Source: Gloeopeniophorella convolvens
Taxonomy: Eukaryota > Basidiomycota > Agaricomycetes > Russulales
Direction of reading: 5' to 3'
Assembly: GCA_022496205.1 (NCBI GenBank)
Contig: WTXD01000013.1
Coordinates: 496,001 to 560,000 of the forward strand
DNA: 64,000 bases
Position numbers and translations under genes: made by a program. Positions 35,734-47,656 of the stretch are shown piece by piece. The number at the start of each line of letters is the position of its first letter. The stretch's first letter is position 1. The notes under the pieces were generated by a model, which was given only the letters and a program-made list of their open reading frames with translations, was not told where the DNA came from and ran no database searches.

Positions 35734-37579
35734 ACGCTCTCTCTCCGCGGAGGATGCGATTGCCCTGGCGCTTTCCTTACTCCACTTATATTTCTTTACG
35801 CCGAGCCCGCATCCCAGCCTGCATATGCATGCTCATATGTCGTCCATGTGTTTGTCTATATGGCAGTCCGTGTGCAATCCCCATGCAAAACAGAAATGAA
35901 TTATCCCCAAAAGCAGAGGCTTCGAAAGTTCCGTGGAGCCGTGAATTGCCGCACGTGTGCAAGTGCCCAGGCAGATTCTCGGAAATCCTGGAAGAGTCCG
36001 TGCGGCGGGTGGGAACGTCTCCGCACGGACTGTATTCATGCATAGCGCGAAGGTGGAGTTGGCCAGGCCCTGCCGCGCCTCGCGCGCTGTGCCTGCGGGG
36101 ATACCTCTGCTACACCACAGCGTGCAGACCTGCCGCCTAGTGGATGCACCAGCGGACCCGGGGGTGGGCCGGCGCGTGATCGTAGCAGGTGGTCTGCGAG
36201 CGCAGGCGCAGGGGTCGTGCGCGCCTGCAGCGGGATACCCCGAGCGCGGCCTGCAGTGCGCACGTTGATCACGCCCCCGACGCGCGCGCACTGGGCTGCA
36301 CTGGGGCGCCAATGCCGCGCCGCGCCGCGCTACGGGACCACAGTTCCCCGGGCGAGAACCGCCCGTCGGCGGCGGCGGCTGGGCCGCGCAGTCGGGCGCG
36401 CGTGAGCTCTGATGTCAGCCGAATTAGGATGCGAACGTTCGACGTGCCTTATTCCACGAATGCAGCGTTGCGGAGCGTGGCCTGGTGTGCCATGAGTGGC
36501 GCGCTCGGGGCTATGTGGATTTGGGGTGCCGGTGTGGCCTGCGGCGCTGGGGCCAGGTCTCGATGCGGACAGATGGACATGCTGCATGCTATCAGTGACA
36601 GACCCCGCGTGCGGGACCTGCGGCGCAGACCGCTGCGCGCCGCCGTAACTTATGGAACGCCGGACAGATGGACATATGCAGGGAAGAAGAGCATATTGCA
36701 GCCACGCAGGGCGATGCGTGACGTTTCGCATCTGATACGCAGGCGCTGGCTTCGCATCGCCGCACGCCGCGGCATCGATCAGGCAACCGTGCGCGCGGGA
36801 AAAGCGGACGAGCCAGGCACGCACGCAGTGGCGCTGTATGGTGCGCTGTCCGTTGGAGGGTCAGTTCTCCATTCCACTTTCATTGTACAGGTGAGTGAGA
36901 CAAAGACAAGATATGCAGCGGCGGCAGACGATGGACAGGGGTCAGGTTGCAGGTGTGGATGGGGAGGGAAGAAAGAAGGAAAGGTAGGGCAGTACAACGC
37001 GCGTATGAGGGGGGTTTCTATGTGACAACACGCGCGACCACGATAGATAGGTACATGCCCCAAGGACCCGGACGCGTGAGAGGATGTGGGAGGGTGAGGA
37101 GACACGGCGGGGAGGTATATTACTTGCACAAATGTAGGGTATTTCAGAGTTAAATATGTAGTTTAGCCGGCCGAGCACAGGAGCAGAAGATAAACCCAAT
37201 GAAATCCGATGTGATTCCAGTGCATCCAGAGATATGGGTGTGCGGACGGCGCAGGCTGGGATAAAAGCGAATAAATAGGGTGTGTCGGGCAGGCTGAGGA
37301 CGCTGTGACGTCGGGCGACAGAAATGGCCACAGATCCACGAGCACGCCTCAACCGCTTTGCGCGATGAGCGGGCCGGATGTCGCGAGGTGGTGGCGAGCG
37401 AGAGATGGGATGCCGACTTGCAGCAGGCCGCACGCCATCTTGTCGACCCGAGCGAGCTATCCAATGCCCGATTGCGGACGTGCGGATGCCGCGCATTTTC
37501 GCAAGGGCAGTTAAAGCTTCTGATCCACCATCAAAGACCTCCGGAAGGCGGGGGGTAGCGATATCAGAGCGCAAGAGAG
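35734..37579. other. GC- and CpG-rich region without a recognisable gene
   Basis: This lies between the 3' ends of RPS5 (plus) and a hypothetical gene (minus). From about 36030 to 36900 the sequence is markedly rich in CG dinucleotides (runs such as cgcgcctcgcgcgctgtg). Long frames appear on both strands (for example 36189-37025 plus, 36330-36824 minus). Their translations are Arg/Ala-rich without domain signals, as expected of GC-driven chance frames. Nothing further can be supported. Confidence 0.5.
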
Positions 37580-39310
37580 CTATCGGCGCTGCCCAGGACC
37601 GCGAGTGGAAGAAGATGGCTCGGGTTTCGGGACTACGCCGTCGTAGCCCACGTAACCGATATCCCGGCCAAACTCTTTAATCATGGCCTTTCCCACGAGA
37701 CACACCCACCCGAGTCCCTCGCCAGTTGAGGGTGCTCCAGGCCAGAAGAGCTCGCCTTCTTCGTCCTCAATGTCAGGTTCGTATTCCTGATTGTGCGAGA
37801 GGGACGAGTGTATGATGCGGGTGAAAGTTATTGGGAAATGATCCGAGAGGGTGCGCAGGGTCAACAGCGCCTGGGATTGCCTCATGCAGTGTGACGCCCA
37901 TGTCACATCTTTGGTCAGGCTCTTCAGCGTGTGCGCAAATGCTGCCGAGATCTCTACGGTGACTGAGTTAGCAACGGGTGGGGGCGGATGGCCCAGGCGG
38001 AATGATTGCTCTCGCGGGGGTCGATTCGCGGGAGTGGGAGTGGGTCGCATTGGTGGAGCGGCCGAGCCAGAGGAATCGCCTGCTGCGTTTGGCGTAGCGG
38101 AGGGGCGACCCGTCGGTGTCGAGTTGGCACTACTTGTTGCAACGATGCTAGCAGGTGAGGGAAGCATGGGCGGGGTTGATTGTGCGCCCGTAAGTGGCGT
38201 TCCGGAAGCACTTCCGGGAGCGGCGGAGACATTTTCGACAAGCGCTCGGGCCTGAGCCATCAGCTTGTCCATTTCCCTGTCTGCATTCTGTTTGGTTGCG
38301 AAGACAAACATGCGTGTGTGAATGAATGCCTCGATCATGAAGCTGTCGCAGGCAAGAGTTGGATGAGTGTGCCGGGTGGGCGATAATGGGGAGCTGCTTA
38401 CATGAGACCGAGAAACGCCCTTTCGCGTTCGCCGGAAGCGTTCTCAGCCGTCCACTTATTCTTGGTCCAGTTGAGGAAAGCTTCTGCGGTCTGCCACGAG
38501 CCGTTGATGCACGCGTCCTTCGAATAGTCGGTAGTCCATATTGAATAAGTGAAACAGACGAGAGCGTCAAGAAGTTCAAGACGAGCGATCAATGCGCCAT
38601 GCTTGTGATAAGGAGAATTTGGTGGAGGCGGATTTGGGAGTGGGCGGTATTCCTTATGTTGCGGGGAGAAAGTAGACCAATGACGCGCGTCTCCAGAGTA
38701 CTTTAGCATGCGTCCATAATTGTGGTAACGGTCGTGGAGCTCGCTAAATATTGAGTCACCACGCTGGAGATTCTTGCGCGGACGCTGTATAGGTAGTGAA
38801 TGGAGAGATGGGTGCGAAAGAGACGGGAGACGGGACGATGAGGGGATGGACGGGGAAAGGTCATCACGTAGTTCGCCCTCCTCTGGCTCAGAACGAATTG
38901 TAGGTGGTGCCTGATGACGGATATACTTTTCCGGAGGGTCGTCCATGCGTGCGCGCTTTGCGGAATCGTAAGTATGATGCGAGTCAGACTTTCGCTTTGG
39001 GGGAGGGGCGGGGGACGAAGGCCTAGAGGCGGGCGGCGATGGAGGGAGGCTTGGGGGGAGTGGGGCCGAGAGTTTGCCAAGGATCTGGAGATGGAGAAGG
39101 TCAATTGCGAGAACGAGAGGGGGAAGGGGGCGGAGGGGAACGACCTGCAAGTTTTTCAAGAGCTGGCTCTTGGAAGGTCTGCGAAAGGCACAGGTGAGAT
39201 GATTGCATTGAGGGAGGGGGGTTGGGGGGTGAGAAGGATGGAGTACCGTTTGCGATGCTTGTAGTTTGTTGATGGTGATGATGGCGCAACTCGCGGGGGG
39301 GAGGCGGCAT
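37580..39310 (-). CDS. Hypothetical helical protein with Pro/Ser-rich linkers
   Basis: I cannot name a family with confidence. The protein starts with a Pro/Ser-rich basic region (PPKRKSDSHHTYDSAKRARM, likely nuclear). It continues into RGDSIFSELHDRYHNYGRML and a helical block (ALIARLELLDALVCFTYSIW; FLNWTKNKWTAENASGERE). Splicing near 38400/38340 gives RAFLGLIFMIEAFIHTRMF. After a Ser/Thr/Pro linker comes a second helical block (VTVEISAAFAHTLKSLTKDV; ALLTLRTLSDHFPITFTRII). An acidic segment (YEPDIEDEEGELFWPG) precedes the stop at 37580. The helical arrangement loosely recalls the AF4/FMR2 C-terminal homology domain, which is only a suggestion. The 5' end is uncertain: ATG 39310 with an intron beginning in or just after that exon is the best guess. 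Confidence 0.68.
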
Positions 39311-40883
39311 CTTGGGTGAGTGCAAGGGAGACGAAGAGGTGAGGGAGGATGGTGGGTGTAAGAGAGAGAGAGGCGCTGCCGGGGGCGACAATGTGAGCGC
39401 GAGCATCGAAGGCCTGGTGCCCAATCGCCACTCGGCTGTCCTCGTTCGGCTCTCCCTCCAGTTAGCCAACCTGCCGGGCTCTCCCTCCGGCCTCTCGTTT
39501 CCCTCCCCTCGCAGCCAGCCCACCAGATACCAGTCGAGTGTAGTCCTCTGCTGCGCCAATCCCTGTGTTTTTTCTAGCACTCTTGTCGCCACTATGATGG
39601 CAACCCCGACCCAGCTGATGCCCCCTTGGCACACCTCGCTCCCCTTGGCCCTCTCCTTCCATAACCGTAGCCGCCCGCTCCTACCGCCATGCTCTGTCAT
39701 ACCTTCCCGTCCTTCTCTCTCGAACACCTCTAGGGCAACGTGATTCATCCCCGCTTGCGGGCGCGCCCCCATGCGCCATGCGTCACCGTCATCCCCCGAC
39801 CACCAACCCTCTCCGGTCGGCTCCTTGTCGGCTGGCCAACACTTCCGCGACACACCAGGACACACCACTCCCCGGCTCCACCCCCGTCTCGAAACCGCCC
39901 GTCGGCCGGGCGGCCACCTCGCCGGTCATCCGGTCATCCCGCTCTCTCAAACGCCACTCGCCGCAGGCACAATGAAAATGTCTCATCTTTGCTCCTTTCG
40001 AGTCACGAAACGCCCGCTCCAGTTAGCGCGGATTACATATTCAAAAGGCGGTAAGGCACAGCACTAGGTACCTGGACACCCGTCATGGCCACCAGCATAA
40101 CTTAGTCCCTCGGATCTTTTGTTCTCTTGTGTATTTATACTTTGTATAATGAACCCCACATCTTCCTCTCCTCCGCGCTTTTGTCGGGCTTGACATAAAT
40201 TCCGCGAATCGATGAGACTGTTCATCCCGTTTCGGTCTAACAAGGCGCACATGGCTGACTGCGGCCCGTGCGGCGGGCCACGCGCCGCGTCGGGCGCACG
40301 TCCCGTTCGGACGTTCTCCTGAGTGTCTGCTCCCATGCCTTGCCATGTGGTGGCTGTCGTGACCCTACTTTATGCGCCACAGCAAGCACAATAGATCCCG
40401 GCGTTGCAAATGCCAGCGGGTGATGTGGTTGCAATACCACACATGCGGCCGATTTCTGCTGTGGCCCTACAGCACGCGCATGTCGACCATCAACCAGCTT
40501 TATGCCGCACGGTATGTCAGTACGTGGCGGTGAGACAACACACACCTTTGCACAGCGGTCAGCGGTCTCCTAGGCTCTGCGTACCTCCTGCATTGACCGC
40601 ACGTTCGCTTGGCGGACAGGGGAGGATCATTCCCTGATGGACGAATCGCCGGCGGAGGTGGAAGCTGAATTGACGACTTGATCGGCGGGATCGGGAGATC
40701 GCGTACATGGTACCAGTATGGTACCTCGGGACGCATCGGAGTCACAATGTCCGTGACGGATCGTGACGCCTATGTGACGACACGCGTCGTTCGCGTGCGA
40801 AGCGCGCGGGTCCGGCCTGCCGAACTCAGCTCTGGTCAACGTCCACTGGCGCTGACTGGAAGGCCTGCACAAGCTCGACAACC
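39311..40883. other. Intergenic region upstream of two divergent genes
   Basis: This stretch lies between the 5' ends of the hypothetical gene (minus) and amidohydrolase B (plus). Its left end has a long purine-rich plus strand. Many short frames occur in the GC-rich sequence, but none shows a family motif. Confidence 0.5.
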
Positions 40884-43800
40884 ATGAACAAACGGGAGCC
40901 TGAGATCCTCCCCGTCTCAGCACGCGGCGCACCGCCGCATCGCAGACTCAGGGGTAGGTTCGTTGGCATCCTCGCGCTGCTCACTGCATTCCAGGTCTAC
41001 CTCGTCAGCGACTGGGTCCCTGCTGCGCTTCAGCGCTCGGTTCCACTGCCATTACACGCAGAGCAGTCGCTTGCGCGCTGCGCTGCGCTCGACTTTACCT
41101 CTGGCCCGCCCACGGACTTCCACGACCGAACAGCCTCGGACCGCTTTGTCCCCGGCACCAAGGCGACCCTCCTGCATAATGCGCGCATCTGGACCGGAGA
41201 GAACAACGGCACCGAAGTCCTCCAAGGAGATGTGTACGTCGACAAAGGCCTGATTCTTGGCGTCGGGAATGTCGACTTTGGTGCCCTCGGACTCGATGTT
41301 GACGGCATGGTCACCCGTGGAGAACTCGATGTCATTGACGTGCGGGGCGCTTGGGTCACACCCGGGTGCGTGCCCTCCACGCTGGCCGTCTGTCTGCCCA
41401 AGTATTTATATCACACATCCTGCAGGATTGTGGATCCGCACTCGCATTTAGGCGACGCATCTTCGCCCGCGCTCGAAGGCGCATCCGGTGACGACAATTC
41501 TCTCAAGGGGACGATCCAACCATGGCTGCGGTCGCTCGACGGGCTGAACACACACGACGCTTCCTATCGTCTGTCTATCGCGGGTGGCATTACCACTGCT
41601 CTCGTCCTCCCTGGTTCCGCAAATGCCATCGGTTAGCGCATATATCGACCCATCCGATAGACAGTGGCTGAGTCTGCTGTCGAAGGTGGACAGGCGTTCA
41701 CGATCAAGCTGCGCAAGACCGCCGAACGCTCGCCGACTTCGATGCTGCTTGAACCACCTCACGATATCAACGGTACCCGTGGCGAAAACGGACATCTACC
41801 GTGGAGACAAATGAAGTGAGTCACGGTAGAACTTCCTAGTGCCGTCCACTCATGCGGAGTTAGGCATGCATGCGGTAAGAGACAGTGCTCGGGTTTGAGT
41901 TTTACTTCATGGTCAAATTGCACGTCACAGGAGAAAACCCCAGTGCGTCTACCTCCGGCTCTCGTCACTGTCCGGGATCTATTCCGAACTCTATCACCTG
42001 CTAGGCCGGGTTTATGACGCCACTCGTATGGATACATTCTGGGCATTCCGCCAAGCGTACGTCTATTTGGTCGCCGGTGCCGAGCTATTGCGGAGCCATT
42101 ATATACAGATACGACAAGGCGCGTCAGATCAAGGAGAAGCAGGACGCATATTGCGGCGCTGCGCGCGCAGGCAAGTGGACCGGCCTGGGCGAGTTCCCGG
42201 AGGATCTGCAGTGGGAAGCGCTGGTCGATGTTCTGCGCGGACGAGTCAGAGTACGTGTTCGCCGCACTTAACGGCGCAGAGCCTCACGCTCCATGTGCTT
42301 CCCAGGTCCAGACACACTGCTACGAAGCCGTCGACTTGGACGACCTGATCAGGGTATGCACACTCATTACCGACATGCCGGGATGAACTGCGCTGACTCG
42401 GATGCCGTGCCGCAGCTCTCGAATGAGTTCAAGTTCCCAATTGCGGCGGTGCATCACGCCCATGAGGCATACTTGGTTCCAGACGTATTGAAACGGGCAT
42501 ACGGTGTGGCACCCTTTGTCCCTACATGCGGCCAACTGGTGTTGATCGGAGAGTACAGCACACCCGCCGGCAGTCGCTATCTTTGCGACAAATGCGCGGT
42601 ATGGCATGGTCTCGAATAACTTGTCTTGGCCTAATAACCAACCCTCTTATCAAGGTACAAGCGGGAAGCCTACAGGGGCTCCGAATTTGCGGCGCGCATT
42701 TTATCAGAGAACGGGCTCAAGGTCGTTGTAAAGGTGCGCAGTGGCATTTTCGTTCCAAGTATCTGGATCTCAACGTTACTACACACCTGTGTAGTCCGAT
42801 CACCCGGTGCTCAACTCTAGGTATCTTCTGTATGAGGCGCAGCAAACACACTACTACGGACTTCCACCGAATCTGGCGCTCGCTGCCGTTACGACTCACC
42901 CGGCTCAGGTCCTTGGATTGGAGCACCGAGTTGGGTATGTGAAAGAAGGTTCGTGCCAACCGAGCAGCTAGCCAAATACACATACTGATAATAGGTTCCG
43001 TATTCAGGCTGGGACGCTGGTAAGTTGCTAAACTAGTATTCCCGCAGGAAGGGCGCCTAATGGGATGTGGAGATCTTGTTGTTTGGGACAGCCACCCACT
43101 TTCCCTAGGCGCTACGCCGGCACAAGTGTTTATCGATGGTATCCCCCAGTTGGAGGCGCCGCACGTCGTCCGCAAACCCGACAGCTTCCAGGACCTTCCG
43201 AAGGTACCTAACTTTGACCGCGAAGCGGAAGAAGCCGTCGCCTTCGAGGGGTTGCCACCGCTGCTCCCGACCAAGGCGTCTACCGACACCGTCCTCTTCA
43301 CGAATGTTCGCAGCGTCATTTTGCCGGGCCGTGATGGCCTATCCGAGGCATACACTGCCCAACATGACGAATCTGGCGTAGTGATGGTGCAGAATGGCAG
43401 TGTAACTTGCTACGGCACCGAGGCCGCGTGCTCACCGGGCAGCATTGCGGACGGTGTCCGCGTTCGCGTCGTTGATCTGCAGGGCGGAGCGGTCTCCCCG
43501 GGCCTCTTGACGTACGGATCCCCGCTCGGTCTCCAGGAGATCGAGGCCGAGGCGTCCACTGGCGACGGGAGGGTGTTCGACCCGCTCAGTGGGCCGGTTC
43601 CGAAGATCGTTGCTGGACAGGATTCGATTGTCCGTGCTGTCGACGGACTCCAATTCGCTGGCCGCGACTCCCTGTGCGTGTGAGAGTGGCCGCATCTGCG
43701 GACCGACTGACGCTTCGCTCCTCAGGTTGGCATACCGCGCGGGCGTCACGAAGGCCATCGTGGCGCCGGTGCACGGAGGCTTTTTTGGCGGTTTGGGCAC

Positions 43801-44740
43801 GTCGTTTTCGACGGGCGCTGTGCACAAGCTCGAGGAGGGCGCGGTCATCCAGGAGATCACCGCGCTGCACGTCTCGGTGCGCCATTTCGGCCGTCGCCCG
43901 AGCGTAAGCACGCAGATCGCCGCCCTGCGCGGGCTCCTTCTGTCGCTGCCCGATGATGCAACGGGCGCCACAAAGCCGTTCACCGACGTTGCGAAGGTAC
44001 GCAACGCATCTAATCGACAGTCGTCAACACACTGAAATTCATCAGGGCCTGATCCCCATTGTGGTCGAGGCGTACAGCGCAGATGTGATTGCGACGCTCA
44101 TCTTACTCAAACAAGAGGTGGAGGAGAAGACGGGCGCGACCATCCAGATGACCATCGCAGGCGCGACGGAGGCGCACCTGCTGGCCAAGGAGATTGCGGA
44201 AGCCAACATCGGCATCATCTTCGTGCCATCACGCCCGTTCCCCAGCGTGTGGGAACAGCGGAGAGTGTGCGTCCTGGGCTCGGGCGCGACCCCGGCGATA
44301 CCCGTTTCCTGATCAGCACCGCGCATTCACAGGCTCCCTGGCCCCCCGCTCTCCGAGGACACGGAAATCGCGCTCTTGCTCGCACACAATGTCACCGTCG
44401 GCATTGGCATTGAAGAAGCGTGGAGCGCGCGCAACACGCGCTTCGATGTGGGATGGGTGCGTGCCACCGCTTGCTCCACGGCTATCTCCGCGGGCGCGAG
44501 GCTGACGCTGTGCGCTGTGCACTTGTGCCGCAGGCGGCGCTGGAGGCCGGCGGACGCATCTCGAAGGCCCAGGCGCTCGCGCTCGCGTCGACGAACCTGG
44601 AGAAGCTGCTCGGCGGCGACGTCGAGGTCGCGGCGGCCGCGGCGGACCTCGTAGCGACCTCGGGCGGCGACCTGTTCTCGTTCGAGAGCAAGGTCGTCGG
44701 TATCGTCTCGCCGCGGCGCGGCGCGGTGGAGTTGTTCTAG
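40884..44740 (+). CDS. Membrane-anchored amidohydrolase (metal-dependent hydrolase), paralog B
   Basis: Paralog of the 30216-34056 protein with the same domain and exon order. ATG 40884 leads into a signal anchor (GRFVGILALLTAFQVYLVSDW). The catalytic module has TLLHNARIWTGENNGTEVLQ, the HxH motif in IVDPHSHLGDASS, ITTALVLPGSANAIGG, RMDTFWAFRQAYDKARQIKE and QTHCYEAVDLDDLIR. Further ligand motifs are AAVHHAHEAYLVPDVLKRAY and SDHPVLNSRYLLYEAQQ. A 12-nt exon at 43008-43019 encodes GWDA within VKEGWDADLVVWDSHPL. The second module begins ESGVVMVQNGSVTCYG and GAVSPGLLTYGSPLGLQEIE, with no HxH. The C-terminal end is GGDLFSFESKVVGIVSPRR, stopping at 44740. Third positions look more GC-rich than in paralog A. 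The substrate is unknown. Confidence 0.88.
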
Positions 44741-45255
44741 AGGCTCGGGCGCTGCCTGCAGAAGCTGGTGTTGCGGAATCAGTATCCAGCGAACGTATTC
44801 TTGATGGTCTGATTGTTAAATATACTTATGTTTCGTGCTCCCCGAAGCCTGCCTGCGTGAGAGCGACCCGAAACGAGTGCAAGGCGATCAGCGCCGTGCG
44901 TTCCCACCTATACAAGGTATTACCTTAAGGAACGTATGTCGTCTTCGCTGTTGGCCGAGCAATAGAGTGTAGGGTTCGCGTCCAGGAAGCGTATGATAGG
45001 AAAAAAATCGTGAAGTATTGATCATTCAAAGAAACTCGGTAGATAGCGCGATACAGCGGTAGGGAATCTATCAATGCGTGCAGTGATGCGTGGCCCTCCT
45101 CCACGTCCAAGTGCCCGAGCCCACAGTATATATAATTAACAATGAGAAATAAAATGTGAGTGATGCTAGTGCGAGGTACCGTGCGTCAAGCAGAATATGT
45201 GCAATGCAGGTGAGTCTCCAGTCCGTGTCCCAAAAACCATATAGTATATACGATG
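44741..45255. other. Convergent intergenic region
   Basis: The 3' ends of amidohydrolase B (plus) and the TRP-like gene (minus) meet here. It is AT-richer than its surroundings. No gene is seen. Confidence 0.6.
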
Positions 45256-47656
45256 CTATGAGACGCGCGCTTCGTCTATCGTCGGCTGTCTACTGTGCGA
45301 CATGCGCGAGGGCGGCGCCGACGTTGGTGATGTTGTCTCGCCATGCGTCGAGTCGGAGCCCGCGCGCGAGGGCGGCTGCAGGAAGGACGAGCGCCACCGA
45401 CTCGGCACCTGTGCGCCGTACGATGTCGTCGTGTCTGTCGAGTTCGCGCTCGAGGGCTCTGCATACGTCGTTGTTGGTGTGATGGCTGACAGCGCGCCGG
45501 GTGCGTTCATTTCTGGGTCGACGAGCGGGCCATCTGTGGGCGTAGGGTTCACAGGTCGCGTGAGGACGGTGGCAACGCCCTTCTCCGTGTCCTTCTCCGT
45601 AGTCTTGCCGAGGGAGGCTTGTGATTCTGTGCTGCGGCTGCGCAGCGCAGAGAACGGCCGGCGAACCCAAAGGCGTTGCAGCCCCAGATTCCACAGGGTG
45701 TTGAGGAACATGACCACAACCGTGATGGAGAAGAGGACGGCCATGATGATGCCAATCACAACGCGCGGGATTGGCGTGAGGTCGATGGGCTCGAGGAAGG
45801 CAATGAGTAGGCCGGCGCAAACGAAGCGAATGACAGCGAGGAATGTGGTGAGAATATCGGCGCGGCGCGTCTTGCCTGGCTTCAGTACGATGTGCGACAG
45901 CAGGAGGAACAGCTCCAGGATGATGATTACGACAACTTGAGCTTTGCCGCTGCCCTTGCCCGCCGAGATAACGATGGCACGAACGAGCGAAGCCACAAGG
46001 GGCAATGCGAAGAAATAATAGCGCGGGACGCGATATTGCCCGTACAGAGGCTCATGGGCCGGAAGGTCTTCGGGAAGTAGCCATGGTGAAGAGCGGCGTC
46101 CGAACAACAGTATGCGAGAGACTGAGCCGCCCACGGCGCCCATGATTGCCAAGAAGGTGATGACGGAAATGAGGATTGCGAGCCACGAGTCCTTCATGGT
46201 CCACTGGTAAATGGCGAATGTAACCAGTGGGAAGAAGCAGATGAGCGCCTGCGAAAAGATTGGTGAGCACATCCACAATTTTCATACGCGCGGCATGCAC
46301 ATACAATCCTGAGTCCCCAAGCGCGAGCGAAGATGGGGTACCGGGCTTGAACCTCCGCCAACCACTTTGAATGGACACGTTCTTGACGGGACGCCAGAAC
46401 AATAACGCCGTAGATCATTGATAGCAGTGCTATTGTGATGGCGAGTAAAATTAGAGCAGAGAAGAACGCGGTCATGAAGGCGTTGGCCGTGGCAATGCCG
46501 ATGGTGTTGACGTAGATGGGCACCCCCGCATCCAGCACGTTTGAGGACTGCGATGTGACTGTCTCCACCACGCGTACAGCTGGATGGGCAGGAGCACCTT
46601 CGTCTTCTGCAAGCGCCCGTCGGGTAATCACAGAAAGATCTACACGGGGTAGCGCCTTGACAGCTGCGATCAGCGTTTGTGGGACGGCGAACTCAGCACT
46701 GCTGTATGGGCTGAGCTTGCGGTTGACTAGTGCGACAGATCCCTGGGCGTTGGAGCCCGCAAGGTTGCCGCCGGTGAGGTGGCGCATGTTCGTGATACTT
46801 TTTTGCATGGAGGACACTGGCGACTGGGAGAAGAGTCCCATGGCCCATGAAAAGTCGAGTGTGAAGGCGCGGTAAACCACAGGATAGTTGAGATCGAAGA
46901 AGCCGGAGGACGCAATGGTCTGGAACAGCCCGAGCAGATCAAGCAGTCGGAAAGGGGCTATGGAACCAGGGAGGAACGACTGCCACGCAGCCGAAAATAA
47001 GGCCAGGAATGCGACGCCGCCCGTAGCCCATGAAACCCCAGGCTGGTGAGTTGACCAACCGTTGGAGAGAGTGGACTGGATGCACGCTTTCAGCTCCCCG
47101 GTGCCCACTTCCGTCAGAGTGAGCTGTGCAAAGGCCTCAAGGTCGGGGATCTTGTAAGCAATTCCGGGTAGGTCGCGCCCAACCTTGACGGAGGAGGGAA
47201 GGGCGAGTGATTCCGAGCCATTGAAAACGTAAAGAGGGAGGGGGCAAAGGGCGCCGTTGAAGAGACTGCAGATATCTATGGTAATGTTGACGGGGTGCAT
47301 GCCGTAGACATTGAGAAAGAGGTTGGCAGAGACGTTGACGTTCGCTTGCTGTTCACCCCTAGATGTGAGAGGACGCTCGAAGTAAAAATAGCCAGACTCA
47401 CGACGGATGCAGCGGAGATATTGAAGACCAAGGAGTTGTTGGAAGGGAAGAATGCAACATCGAACTGTTCTACAAGAAGATTCTCTGGCGGAGCACAATA
47501 TGATACAGACGAAGTGACTGGGGCAAGGGAACAGGTCAGGGAGGGCTACTGCGCAGGAAAATGGAACGCACAAATAATGTCCTTGTGAGCGTGGACGAGA
47601 GGAAAGGTAAAGAGAGAAAGAGCTGCAAGTCGCAACCGGGCGACAGAGAAGAACAT
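45256..47656 (-). CDS. TRP-like (Pkd2/Flc family) multi-pass membrane protein with ML-like lumenal domain
   Basis: The family (fungal Pkd2 and flavin-carrier Flc proteins) acts in calcium homeostasis, membrane and wall integrity. ATG 47656 begins a signal peptide (MFFSVARLRLAALSLFTFPL). After the first intron comes the ML-like lumenal domain: SVSYCAPPENLLVEQFDVAF, FNISAASVQANVNVSANLFL, NVYGMHPVNITIDICSLFNG. Membrane spans follow: GVAFLALFSAAWQSFL, AFFSALILLAITIALLSMIY, ALICFFPLVTFAIYQW, WLAILISVITFLAIMG, FFALPLVASLVRAIVI, VVVIIILELFLLLSHIVL, FLAVIRFVCAGLLIAFL and GIIMAVLFSITVVVMFL. The cytosolic tail is Ser/Thr-rich and ends at TAG 45256. An intron near 46270-46330 joins AWGLRI to ALICFF. The long upstream frame to 47759 begins with GTG, so it was not used. 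Confidence 0.9.

Noticed and set aside
36189..37025. 278-codon plus-strand open frame
   Set aside because: It lies in a CpG-rich block with comparable open frames on the other strand, and its Arg/Ala-rich translation has no domain signal.
38990..39400. Purine-rich plus strand, possible special DNA structure
   Set aside because: Explained by the Pro/Ser-rich 5' coding part of the minus-strand gene and its promoter.
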